Below, piece by piece: positions 16,938 to 25,432 of a stretch of DNA of 64,000 nucleotides. A model generated the notes under the pieces. It saw only the letters and a list, made by a program, of their open reading frames with translations, searched no databases and was not told the DNA's origin. The DNA comes from Mycobacterium sp. OAS707. GTDB lineage: Bacteria; Actinomycetota; Actinomycetes; Mycobacteriales; Mycobacteriaceae. The position numbers were made by a program, and so were the translations under genes. The stretch spans positions 1,302,001 to 1,366,000 of the forward strand of contig NZ_JADBDS010000003.1 in NCBI RefSeq assembly GCF_014873705.1, given 5' to 3'. The stretch's first letter is position 1. Every line of letters starts with the position of its first letter.

Positions 16938-18101
16938 ATGCCAGCGGGCCCTTCCTTCGATTCCGTCGCCGATGCGTCAGTGACTCCCTTCGTGCGCAAG
17001 ACGGCCGCATGGGCGTGGCGCCTGCTGGTTATCGGCGGTGCGATCGTGGCGCTGTTATGGGTGGTCAAAAAGCTGGAAGTGCTGGTGGTGCCCGTCGCGC
17101 TGGCGACGCTGCTCGCTGCGCTGCTGTTGCCGGTCGTCGATTTCCTCGACCGCCACGGCGCGCCTCGCGGTGGCGCGGTGGCGCTGGTCCTGCTCGGCGG
17201 AATAGCCGTCGTCGGCGGAATCATGGCGTTCGTCGTGACCCAGTTCATCCAGGGCGCACCGGCACTCGTCGACCAGGTGAGCGCGAGCATCAAGGGCGTC
17301 GGTGACTGGCTGACGAACGGGCCGCTGAAGGTCAACCAGGATCAGATCGACAGTGCCCGCAAATCGGCGATCGAAGCGCTGCAGAACAATCAGGAGAAGT
17401 TGACCAGCGGCGCGCTGTCGACCGCGAGCACGCTGACCGAGATCGTCACCGGTGCGCTGCTGGTGCTCTTCACTCTGATCTTCGTCTTACACGGCGGGCG
17501 TCACATCTACGGGTTCGTCACCAAGATCTTCCCGCAGGACGTGCGGGACCGGGTGCGTGACGCGGGGCGGGCCGGCTTCCATTCGTTGATCGGCTACGTG
17601 CGCGCGACGTTCCTGGTGGCCCTCGTCGACGCGGTCGGCATCGGCACCGGCCTGGCGATCATGGGTGTGCCACTGGCGTTGCCGTTGGCGTCGCTGGTGT
17701 TCCTCGGCGCGTTCATCCCGCTCGTCGGTGCGGTGATCGCCGGATTCGTCGCGGTCGTGGTCGCGCTGATCGCGAAGGGCTTCGTCTACGCGTTGATCAC
17801 GCTCGGCTTGATCATCGCCGTCCAACAGCTGGAAGGCCATGTGCTGCAACCGCTTGTGATGGGTCGTGCGGTGTCGATCCATCCGCTGGCCGTGGTGTTG
17901 GCGATCGCGGGAGGCGGCGTGCTGGCGGGCATCGTCGGCGCGCTACTGGCGGTGCCGACCGTAGCTTTCCTCAACAGCGCGGTTCGCGTGCTCGTGGCCA
18001 GCGACCCCGCAGCCGAAGAAGCCGCGCAGGAATCCCAAAGCGGGCCGGTCGTCAAGGGCGAAGCCGACGACATAGAAAGCCGAGCGGCCGACGCGCCCTA
18101 A
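16938..18101 (+). CDS. AI-2E/PerM-family transporter, Rv0205-like
   Basis: A 387-residue protein of the AI-2E exporter-like family with about seven to eight membrane helices. It has an amphipathic central region (about 105-165) and the conserved GIGTGLAIMGVPLALPLASLV and HPLAVVLAIAGGGVLAGIVGALLAVP segments. Family members transport small solutes or help divisome and envelope stability (PerM, Rv0955); no substrate can be assigned here. The ATG at 16938 is preferred to 16899 because of the TACGCT -10 element 6 nt upstream. Confidence 0.82.
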   Translation: MPAGPSFDSVADASVTPFVRKTAAWAWRLLVIGGAIVALLWVVKKLEVLVVPVALATLLAALLLPVVDFLDRHGAPRGGAVALVLLGGIAVVGGIMAFVVTQFIQGAPALVDQVSASIKGVGDWLTNGPLKVNQDQIDSARKSAIEALQNNQEKLTSGALSTASTLTEIVTGALLVLFTLIFVLHGGRHIYGFVTKIFPQDVRDRVRDAGRAGFHSLIGYVRATFLVALVDAVGIGTGLAIMGVPLALPLASLVFLGAFIPLVGAVIAGFVAVVVALIAKGFVYALITLGLIIAVQQLEGHVLQPLVMGRAVSIHPLAVVLAIAGGGVLAGIVGALLAVPTVAFLNSAVRVLVASDPAAEEAAQESQSGPVVKGEADDIESRAADAP

Positions 18102-18191
18102 CACCAAGGCCCGCGAAATAAGGTTCCGGTACGTTTCTCGCCGGAAAGCGTGCCGAAACTCTGATCTCGGCAGCGCCAGCCGAGCAGCCGA

Positions 18192-21185
18192 CTAGATCCG
18201 ACCCTCGCGCCGCAGCAGATCCTGCGCGCTGACCCCTCCGCCGCGGCGCTTGGGCTCTTCGTCCTTGGGGGTGTTCAGCTTTTCGGTGGCCGCGTCGGCG
18301 TCGGACTTCCGCGGCGTCGGGATGGCCGTCGTCGCGGGTGCATCGGTGTTCTGCGGTCGCGGACGTCCCCTGCCTTCCGGCGGGGTCCCCAGCGCGGGAA
18401 TCGCAGTCGTCGGCTCGTTGCCCGGCTGCGGTCGCGGCGGGCGCGGGCGTTGTTCGGGCATCGCGCGCGTGGCGTCCGTCGACGGCCGCGCTGGTGGCGC
18501 AGCGGGCGGCGCCGCAGGCGGAGCGCCCGCGCTGGTACCGCGCAATTCACCGAGCCATGACTCGATTTCGCGCTCTTCCCGTGGTCCGGCAGGTGGCGGT
18601 GCGGGCCGTTGCGCACGGGGTGTGGCTCCGGTCGCGTTGTTCACGACATTGCGGACCGCATTCTTGGCGACCGACAGCCGCGTGGTCTGCGGTTCGTCGG
18701 CTTGCGCCCGGGTGGGGATGCGCGTCGTGCCTGCGCCGGACGGACCATTGCTGCGCGGCGGGGCCGCGATCCGTGACGTCGCGTTCGGCCGCGACGAACC
18801 CTCGACCGCGGGGTGTGTCGGGTCATGCGGCGGCCTGGGCCGCGCTGCCGGCGCACCCGCACCGACGAGCGCCTCCGGGCTGTCCGACGGCTCACGCACC
18901 GCGGGGCGTTTGCGTTCGTCGGGCAGCTCGGTCTCGCCGAGGCCGAGCCGCTCCTGAAGTCGCTTCATCCAGCGCGGCGCCCACCAGCAGTCGTCGCCGA
19001 GCAGCTTCATCACGGCGGGCACCAGGAACATCCGGACCACGGTGGCGTCCAGCAGCAGCGCGATCAGCAGACCGAACGCCAGGTACTTCATCATCACCAG
19101 ATCGGAGAAGACGAACGCGCCCGCGACAACGGCCAAAACCAGTGCGGCGCCGGTGATCAGGCGACCGGTCGTGGCGGTGCCGATCCTGATCGCCTCGGCG
19201 GTGGACATGCCGCGCTCACGCGCTTCCACCATGCGCGAGACCAGGAACACTTCGTAGTCGGTCGACAGGCCCCAGATCACCGCGATGATCAAGCCGATCA
19301 TCGGCGCCATCAACGGCTGTGGCGTGTAGTTCATCAGCCCTGAACCGTGGCCGTCGACGAACATCCACGTGAGCACGCCCATCGTCGAGCCCAACGTGAG
19401 CGCGCTCATCACCGCGGCCTTGATCGGCAACACCACCGAGCCGAACGCCAGGAACATCAGGATCGTCGTCGTGGTGATCAGCAGGACCACCATCAACGGC
19501 AGCTTGTCGAACAGGCTGTGAATACTGTCCTGCTCCAAAGCCGGTGTGCCGCCGATGGATACAGTGATGCCGCGCGGCGGTGTGATCGCCCGCAACTCGT
19601 TGATCTGCTTGGCCGCGTCGTTGCGGTTCACCAAACCGTTCTGGATCACCCGCACCGACGGCTCCTTCGACGCACCGTCGAGGTAGGGCCGTTCCTTCCA
19701 CATCTTGGACGGATCGTTGTCCGGGTCGATGAAGCCGGGAATCTGCATCGCCTTGTTGCGCATTTCGGCGATCTGCTGGTCGGTGATCGGCTGACCGTTG
19801 TCGCTCTCCATGACAATCGTCAGCGGTTCGGTGCGGAACCCGGGGAAGATCTTGTCGAACTCCTGCTGCGCCTGGCGTACCGAATTGTCAGGCGGCAGAT
19901 ATTTCTCGCTGATGCCGCCGAGCGCGAGCTGTCCCAGCGGGATGATCAGCGCGATCAAAACGATGATGATGGGCACAGCGAAGGCGGCGGGCCGCTTCAT
20001 CACGCGGTTGACGAGCTTGCCCCAGAAGCCCTTCTCGACCTCTTCGCGCGTCTTGGTCTTCTGTGTCTTCTCCGACAGCCACTCCAGATAGACGCGCATC
20101 GGCTTCCAGTTGCGGAAGAACGGAACGCGCAACAAGGTGCGCACGCCGAGCGCGTCGACGTTCGGGCCAAGGATGGCCAGCGCTGCGGCCAGCACGGTGA
20201 TCGACAGGATCGCCGCGAGCATGACCGAGGCGATGATCGCGTAGGTGATCGACTTGAGGAAGCCCTGCGGGAACAGCAGCAGCGGCACCGACGAGGCCAC
20301 CAGAATCACCGCGGAGAACATGATGGTGCGGCCCGACGTCATCACTGTGCGGCGCACGGCGGCCTCGGTGTCGTAGCCTTCGGCGATTTCTTCTCGGAAC
20401 CGGCTGACCATGAACAGGCCGTAGTCGACCGCGATGCCGAGGCCCATCAGCGTCACCACCGGCTGGGCGAAGAAGTGCACGGGTATGAACTCGGCGATCA
20501 GGCGCATGATGCCCAGCGCGCCCGCGATGGTAAGGCCGCCGATGATGCCGGGTAGCGCGGCAGCGACGACGCCACCGAACACGAAGAACAACACCACACA
20601 GACCAACGGGATGGCGGCGACCTCGGCGCGTCGCTGGTCGTCGCCGATGGTGCCGGTCAGTTCGGCGGCCAGCGGCTGCAGACCCGCCATCTTGAAGTCG
20701 ACGCCGTCGTCTTTGACGCTGAGCAGGTCGTCCTTGACCTTCTTGTAGTTGTTCAGGATCGCGTCGTCGTTGTCGCCCTTGAGCTGGATCGACATGAACG
20801 CGTGCTGCTTGTCGGCATCGGACATGTTCTTGAGCACGTCTGGGCTCTTGAAGTAGCCGATCGACCGCAGGATCTCGTCGGGGTGGTCCTTCTCGACCTT
20901 GTCGAGGTTGTCGAGGATCTTCTTCTTGAAGTCCGGATCGTCGACGGTCTTGCCCTCAGGCGCCGTGTAGATACCGACGATGTGGCCGGACGTGTCGCGG
21001 CCGTAGGCCTTGTCGGCGACGACCGACGCGTGCACCGACTGGCTGCCCTCGTCGTAGAAACCGCTCTGGGTGACATGGCTGCCGAGACTGATGCCGAACA
21101 CGCCGCCACCAAGGCACAGTGCGACCATGACACCGATCACTATGTATCGATATCGGTACACCGTTCGACCCCACCAGGCGAACAC
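18192..21185 (-). CDS. mmpL3: MmpL3 trehalose monomycolate flippase/exporter
   Basis: A 997-residue essential RND transporter that moves trehalose monomycolate to the periplasm; it is the target of SQ109 and many other inhibitors. Twelve predicted helices, two porter domains, and the proton-relay pairs Asp-Tyr in GIAVDYGLF and GLSTDYEVF are present. The cytoplasmic C-terminal tail of about 250 residues is Pro/Arg/Thr-rich and longer than in M. tuberculosis MmpL3 (944 aa). GTG start with AAGGAG 6 nt upstream. It follows trmB and the NYN gene on the same strand. Confidence 0.97.
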   Translation of the reverse strand: MFAWWGRTVYRYRYIVIGVMVALCLGGGVFGISLGSHVTQSGFYDEGSQSVHASVVADKAYGRDTSGHIVGIYTAPEGKTVDDPDFKKKILDNLDKVEKDHPDEILRSIGYFKSPDVLKNMSDADKQHAFMSIQLKGDNDDAILNNYKKVKDDLLSVKDDGVDFKMAGLQPLAAELTGTIGDDQRRAEVAAIPLVCVVLFFVFGGVVAAALPGIIGGLTIAGALGIMRLIAEFIPVHFFAQPVVTLMGLGIAVDYGLFMVSRFREEIAEGYDTEAAVRRTVMTSGRTIMFSAVILVASSVPLLLFPQGFLKSITYAIIASVMLAAILSITVLAAALAILGPNVDALGVRTLLRVPFFRNWKPMRVYLEWLSEKTQKTKTREEVEKGFWGKLVNRVMKRPAAFAVPIIIVLIALIIPLGQLALGGISEKYLPPDNSVRQAQQEFDKIFPGFRTEPLTIVMESDNGQPITDQQIAEMRNKAMQIPGFIDPDNDPSKMWKERPYLDGASKEPSVRVIQNGLVNRNDAAKQINELRAITPPRGITVSIGGTPALEQDSIHSLFDKLPLMVVLLITTTTILMFLAFGSVVLPIKAAVMSALTLGSTMGVLTWMFVDGHGSGLMNYTPQPLMAPMIGLIIAVIWGLSTDYEVFLVSRMVEARERGMSTAEAIRIGTATTGRLITGAALVLAVVAGAFVFSDLVMMKYLAFGLLIALLLDATVVRMFLVPAVMKLLGDDCWWAPRWMKRLQERLGLGETELPDERKRPAVREPSDSPEALVGAGAPAARPRPPHDPTHPAVEGSSRPNATSRIAAPPRSNGPSGAGTTRIPTRAQADEPQTTRLSVAKNAVRNVVNNATGATPRAQRPAPPPAGPREEREIESWLGELRGTSAGAPPAAPPAAPPARPSTDATRAMPEQRPRPPRPQPGNEPTTAIPALGTPPEGRGRPRPQNTDAPATTAIPTPRKSDADAATEKLNTPKDEEPKRRGGGVSAQDLLRREGRI

Positions 21186-21230
21186 GTAAGCTCCTTCTAA
21201 GTCTGTGGCTACCCGCGCATTTCCAGTTGT

Positions 21231-21932
21231 CTACACGCGCGAGGTAAGTAGCGAGGACAGCGGCCGGAATGGCTGCAGCCAAGCCCCTTGCTCGGGCAGC
21301 GAATCAAGGCCGATTCGCGGTAGCGGTTCCCGGAAAACACCAGGAATGTCTTCCAGGTCGACGAACTCCAAGGTATCCGACGCTAACGCCCAACTGGCAT
21401 GTTCGCGAAATCCCAGCACCGCCACGGGCACGCCGTCGCGGGCAATCTCCTCCAGTGGCTGCTTGAAGGCCTGCCCATCGGCGGAGGCCACCAGCACACC
21501 GGCCAGCCCTTCGCTGCGCCGAAGCGCGATGTGGGCGAGCATGTCGCTGTCGACGTCGCTGTCCTCGTCGATCTTCGGTTTCGCGAAGACCGCGAAGCCA
21601 ACGTTACGCAATGCCTCCACCCAAGGTCGAACCACATCGGCGCTACCTGGGGCGATGTTCGTAAAGACGGTCGCCTCGGGCTCCAGCGTCAGGTCCGCGC
21701 GGGAGGCGGAGATCTCTGCGGTGCGGGTCAGCAGCCACCGGCCGAGGGCGTCGAATCGAGGCCGATGTGCGGCGGTGGGCCTGCCGCCGAGGATCGAGCC
21801 GAGACCCATGTCGAGGTTGGGTGCGTCCCACACCAGCAGCACTCGCGCCGTCGCTTCGACAGGCATCACCGGCGGCGGGGCTACTTCTTCTATGTGTGGT
21901 TCTACGCGCTGGATGTCTTCAGTGACGCTCAT
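21231..21932 (-). CDS. NYN-domain (PIN-like) putative ribonuclease, Rv0207c-like
   Basis: A 233-residue protein with a NYN/LabA-type fold: the first acidic strand VLLVWDAPNLDMGLG, a second acidic centre DEDSDVDSDMLAHIAL and a third strand GVLVASADGQAFKQPLEEI. These Asp positions correspond to the metal site of PIN/NYN nucleases, so an RNA-processing role is likely but unproven. The start overlaps the trmB stop (ATGA). Coupling with a tRNA methyltransferase fits a tRNA or RNA maintenance role. It ends 45 bp before the mmpL3 start. Confidence 0.78.
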   Translation of the reverse strand: MSVTEDIQRVEPHIEEVAPPPVMPVEATARVLLVWDAPNLDMGLGSILGGRPTAAHRPRFDALGRWLLTRTAEISASRADLTLEPEATVFTNIAPGSADVVRPWVEALRNVGFAVFAKPKIDEDSDVDSDMLAHIALRRSEGLAGVLVASADGQAFKQPLEEIARDGVPVAVLGFREHASWALASDTLEFVDLEDIPGVFREPLPRIGLDSLPEQGAWLQPFRPLSSLLTSRV

Positions 21933-22687
21933 GCCCTTTTCTCCCAGAGCAACTCGGCAACGGCACTGCCCGCGTGCTGGGCCTTGCCTTCGTACTTCGT
22001 AACGGGCCGCTGCACGGAGATGGGCAGCGTGTCCGAGGCGCTGATTCTGCGCAGCCGCGGCTCGGCGTCGCCGACTTCGGCGATCTGTTCGGCGTAGCCG
22101 GCGTGGTCGGTGGCGGCATGCAGCACACCGCCGGTCCGCAGCCGGTCGGCGATCAGTGCGACCGTGTCCGGTTGCAGCAGCCGGCGCTTGTGATGTCGCG
22201 CCTTGGGCCATGGATCGGGGAAGAAGACCCGCACACCGGTCAGTGAGTCCGGGGCGAACATGTGTTGGAGCACGTCAACGCCGTCGCCGCGGATCAGACG
22301 GATGTTGGTGACGCCCTCGCGATCGATCGCGGACAGCAGTTGGGCCAGCCCACGCTTGTAGACCTCGACCGCGACCACGTCCAGGTGCGGTTCGGCCTTT
22401 GCCATCGCCAGCGTCGAGACACCGGTTCCGCTGCCGATCTCGAGCACCACGGGCGCCGACCGGCCGAACCACGCCTCGGTGTCGAGCAACGATGCGGGGC
22501 CGTCGGCGTCACGGGCAAGTGCGCCCATCTCGGGCCACAGCCGCTCCCACGTCGCCTGTTGTCCTCCGGACAGCGTCGAGCGCCTGGTCCGAAAGCTGGT
22601 GACCCGGCGATGCAAATGCGCGGCTTCCGGCCCGGGACGGCCGACGACATCAGGCCCGGGCGTTTGCATTCGTCCATGGTCGCTCAT
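21929..22687 (-). CDS. trmB: tRNA (guanine-N7)-methyltransferase
   Basis: A 252-residue SAM-dependent enzyme forming m7G46 in tRNA. The SAM-binding motif VLEIGSGTGVSTLAMA, VFFPDPWPKARHHKRRL (the TrmB signature with catalytic and tRNA-binding residues) and the C-terminal TKYEGKAQ are all present. ATG at 22687 is chosen over 22729 because the resulting N-terminus matches the M. tuberculosis protein (Rv0208c) in length. It overlaps the NYN gene by 4 bases and is divergent from the GTPase pair. Confidence 0.95.
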   Translation of the reverse strand: MSDHGRMQTPGPDVVGRPGPEAAHLHRRVTSFRTRRSTLSGGQQATWERLWPEMGALARDADGPASLLDTEAWFGRSAPVVLEIGSGTGVSTLAMAKAEPHLDVVAVEVYKRGLAQLLSAIDREGVTNIRLIRGDGVDVLQHMFAPDSLTGVRVFFPDPWPKARHHKRRLLQPDTVALIADRLRTGGVLHAATDHAGYAEQIAEVGDAEPRLRRISASDTLPISVQRPVTKYEGKAQHAGSAVAELLWEKRA

Positions 22688-22869
22688 AGACAGCTGAGTA
22701 CCCGCATCGTGGTACAGATTGATACCCAACAGTTGCCTTCGGCTGGTACTGGGGACAACCGTTCGCGACCTGCGCGCGAAGGTGCCACGATTACGGCAAC
22801 ACTCGGGAAGGCCGCCAGATTTTCGTCGATGCGCTGAGGCGATTCGCTGAACACAGCAAGGATCCGCGA

Positions 22870-23778
22870 TTGCAGCCGGTTATCGCGCGCCTTGCTGCTC
22901 CCATCCGCGTTGCTGTGCTGGGCCGCGGCGGCGTCGGGCGCGGCACGGTCGCTGCGGCGTTGGCCGCGTCGGGAATGGCTGTCACCACCGATGCCACGGC
23001 CGCGGATGTTCAGGTCGTCGTGATCGCCGAGGCTGTCAAGCCGGAGGACCGTGCACTCCTTGCCGTCGACAAGCCCAGCGTGACGGTGCTGAACAAGGCC
23101 GACCTGACGGGCTTCGGCGACGGCGGTCCGCTGGCAAGGGCGCACCGGCGTGCCGCCGAGTTTCGGACCCTGACAGGGGTGCCTGCGGTGTCGATGATCG
23201 CGCTGCTGGCGACCGCCGAACTCGACGACGAGCTGATGCGGGCGCTGCGAGTGTTGGTCACCGAGCCCGCGGACCTGACGTCGACGGACGCCTTCGTCGA
23301 TGCCGCCCACCCGGTGCCGCCCGAGCTTCGGCGCCGATTGCTTGCGACCTTGGATCGCTTCGGCATCGCCAGCGCGCTGCTCGCACTTGGTGAGGGCGCA
23401 GAGGTGTCGTCCGTGCTGCGTCGCGCGAGCCGGCTCGACAGGGTCGTTGAGCACATCGTCGCGGCGGCCGCCCCGGTGCGCTACCGCCGGCTGCAGACCG
23501 CGATCACCGAATTGCGTTGCATCGCAGTACTATCCGGTGACAGTCAGCTCGCTGATTTCCTGTCGACCGACGAGACCGTGCTCGCGGTGATGTCGGCGGC
23601 GGTCGACGTGGTCGAGGCGGTAGGAGTGCAGGTGGACCGGGGCGACGACGCTGCGGCGCATCTACGCCGGGCCGTCCGTTGGCGTCGTTACAGCCGGGGC
23701 CCGCTCAGCCCACTGCACCGCAACTGCGCCGGTGACATCGCAAGGGGTTCGCTGCGCCTGCTCGGGCAGGCTCGATGA
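22870..23778 (+). CDS. Dynamin-like/P-loop GTPase-type protein, Rv0209-like (start uncertain)
   Basis: At least 302 residues. A P-loop-like segment VAVLGRGGVGRGTV (Lys replaced by Arg) and a clear G4 motif NKADL suggest a GTP-binding fold; the C-terminal half is helical. TTG at 22870 has an AAGGAT site before it. However, the same frame is open back to 22723 and encodes a natural-looking run (REGRQIFVDALRRFAEHSKD) with no ATG, GTG or TTG, so the real start may be further upstream. It overlaps the next gene by ATGA and probably forms a heteromer with it. Confidence 0.68.
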   Translation: MQPVIARLAAPIRVAVLGRGGVGRGTVAAALAASGMAVTTDATAADVQVVVIAEAVKPEDRALLAVDKPSVTVLNKADLTGFGDGGPLARAHRRAAEFRTLTGVPAVSMIALLATAELDDELMRALRVLVTEPADLTSTDAFVDAAHPVPPELRRRLLATLDRFGIASALLALGEGAEVSSVLRRASRLDRVVEHIVAAAAPVRYRRLQTAITELRCIAVLSGDSQLADFLSTDETVLAVMSAAVDVVEAVGVQVDRGDDAAAHLRRAVRWRRYSRGPLSPLHRNCAGDIARGSLRLLGQAR

Positions 23779-25253
23779 CCGAACCGGAAGCCGCCGCCGA
23801 CGCCCTGGTGGCGGCCATCGATACGGGCCTGAGTTCACCGGGCGTCGAGCGACGCGACGTCGTCTTGGTGACGGGCCCGTGGCTGGCTGGCACCAGCAGC
23901 CTCATTGCGGTGTTGCGGGAACGGATGCCCGAGCGCACCTTCGTGGAGGCCGACGAACTGTCTGCCGCCCATGCGCCCACGGCGGTGGTATTCGTGGTGT
24001 CTGCGATCGCGCCGCTGACCGAATCCGATTGCGCGCTGGTCGATCTCGCTGCCAACTGCACCGACCTGATCATCGGCGTGGTGGCCAAGATCGACGCTCA
24101 TCGCAACTGGCGCGAGGTGCTGGCCGCCGACCGTGCTCGGTTGGCGGCACGCGCGCCGCGGTATGAGCATGTGCAGTGGGTGGGTGCGGCGGCCGCGCCC
24201 GATCTCGGAGAGCCGCGGGTCGACGAACTCGTCGGTGTGCTCAGGCAGCGGCTGGCCGACCCGGATGTGCAGCGGCGGAACCGGCTGCGGGCGTGGGAAG
24301 TCCGGCTGCAGAACGTGATCGAGCGCTATCAGGCGGAGGCCGCCGGATCGGATCGGCAGGCCCGCGTGGCCGCGCTGCGCAAGAACCGCGAGGACATCCT
24401 GCGGGGCAGGCGGTTGTCGAAGTCCGAACGAAGCATCGCGCTGCGCAGCCACATTCAGCAGGCGCGCGTGCAGCTGACCTATTTCGCGCGCAACCGCTGC
24501 ACGTCGGTGCGTGCCGAACTGCAAGAGGACGCCTCGAACACGAGCCGACGCAAGCTCGGCGAATTCGAGGCCTATGTGCGGACCCGCGCGGAAGAAGTCG
24601 TCGATGAAGTCGACGAGGGCATCACCACACACCTGAGCGACGTCGCGACCGAGCTCGGTCTGTCGGCGCCGGAGCGGCCCGCACCTGCGCCTCGACCTGA
24701 GGTCTCGTCGCCACCGCTGAAGTCACGGCGGTTGGAGACCCAGCTGACGATGGTCGTCGGCACCGGCTTCGGATTCGGGGTCGCGCTCGCCGTCACTCGG
24801 CTGTTCGCGGGGCTGGCGCCCGGGCTGACGGTCGCGGGACTGGTGGCAGGTGGGCTGGTGGGTCTGTTGCTGACGGTGTGGGTGGTGGGCATCCGGGGTC
24901 TGCTGCAGGACAGGGCGGTGCTGGACCGGTGGGTCACCGATGTCACCGCGACGTGGCGGGCCGTGGTCGAGGAGCGGGTCGCCACCCGGGTGCTCGCGGC
25001 GGAAGCGGCGTTGACCTCCGGCCTGGCCGCCCGAGACGAGGTGGAGAGCGCGACGGCGGCCGATCGCGTCGCTGAGATCGACGCTGAACTGCGCGAGCAT
25101 GCGGTGGCCACCGCCAAGGCCGCGGCGGTCCGCGACCGGCGGTTGCCGCCCCTGCAGGAGGCGCTCGACGCGGTGCGCGCTGACCTGTACGGCTGCGCCT
25201 CGAACGAACTGCGGAACGGCTCGGATGCGACGGTCGGCAAACTGAATCGGTAA
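23775..25253 (+). CDS. Dynamin-like membrane GTPase-type protein, Rv0210-like
   Basis: A 492-residue protein. The N-terminal domain resembles a GTPase (VVLVTGPWLAGTSSL as a degenerate P-loop without Lys, VVAKIDA as G4). A long helical segment (about 160-300) precedes two adjacent membrane helices (about 332-350 and 357-376) forming a hairpin, then a coiled-coil C-terminus. This layout matches bacterial dynamin-like proteins that remodel membranes and often occur as tandem pairs. Loss of the P-loop Lys suggests weak or no nucleotide hydrolysis. Function inferred. Confidence 0.68.
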   Translation: MTEPEAAADALVAAIDTGLSSPGVERRDVVLVTGPWLAGTSSLIAVLRERMPERTFVEADELSAAHAPTAVVFVVSAIAPLTESDCALVDLAANCTDLIIGVVAKIDAHRNWREVLAADRARLAARAPRYEHVQWVGAAAAPDLGEPRVDELVGVLRQRLADPDVQRRNRLRAWEVRLQNVIERYQAEAAGSDRQARVAALRKNREDILRGRRLSKSERSIALRSHIQQARVQLTYFARNRCTSVRAELQEDASNTSRRKLGEFEAYVRTRAEEVVDEVDEGITTHLSDVATELGLSAPERPAPAPRPEVSSPPLKSRRLETQLTMVVGTGFGFGVALAVTRLFAGLAPGLTVAGLVAGGLVGLLLTVWVVGIRGLLQDRAVLDRWVTDVTATWRAVVEERVATRVLAAEAALTSGLAARDEVESATAADRVAEIDAELREHAVATAKAAAVRDRRLPPLQEALDAVRADLYGCASNELRNGSDATVGKLNR

Positions 25254-25432
25254 AACGCCCGAAATCGATTCTCTGAATCGTTCCTGTGAGTGATCGGACA
25301 TAGATCCGATTTACCGCGGGTATGTCACCCACGTTAACCTCAGTACAGGGACGACCGAATGCGCAGCCATTCAGGCTCGGAGGCGTGATCGGGGCCTGCG
25401 TCCTGGCAGAAAACCTACGCAGGAGAGTTTTG

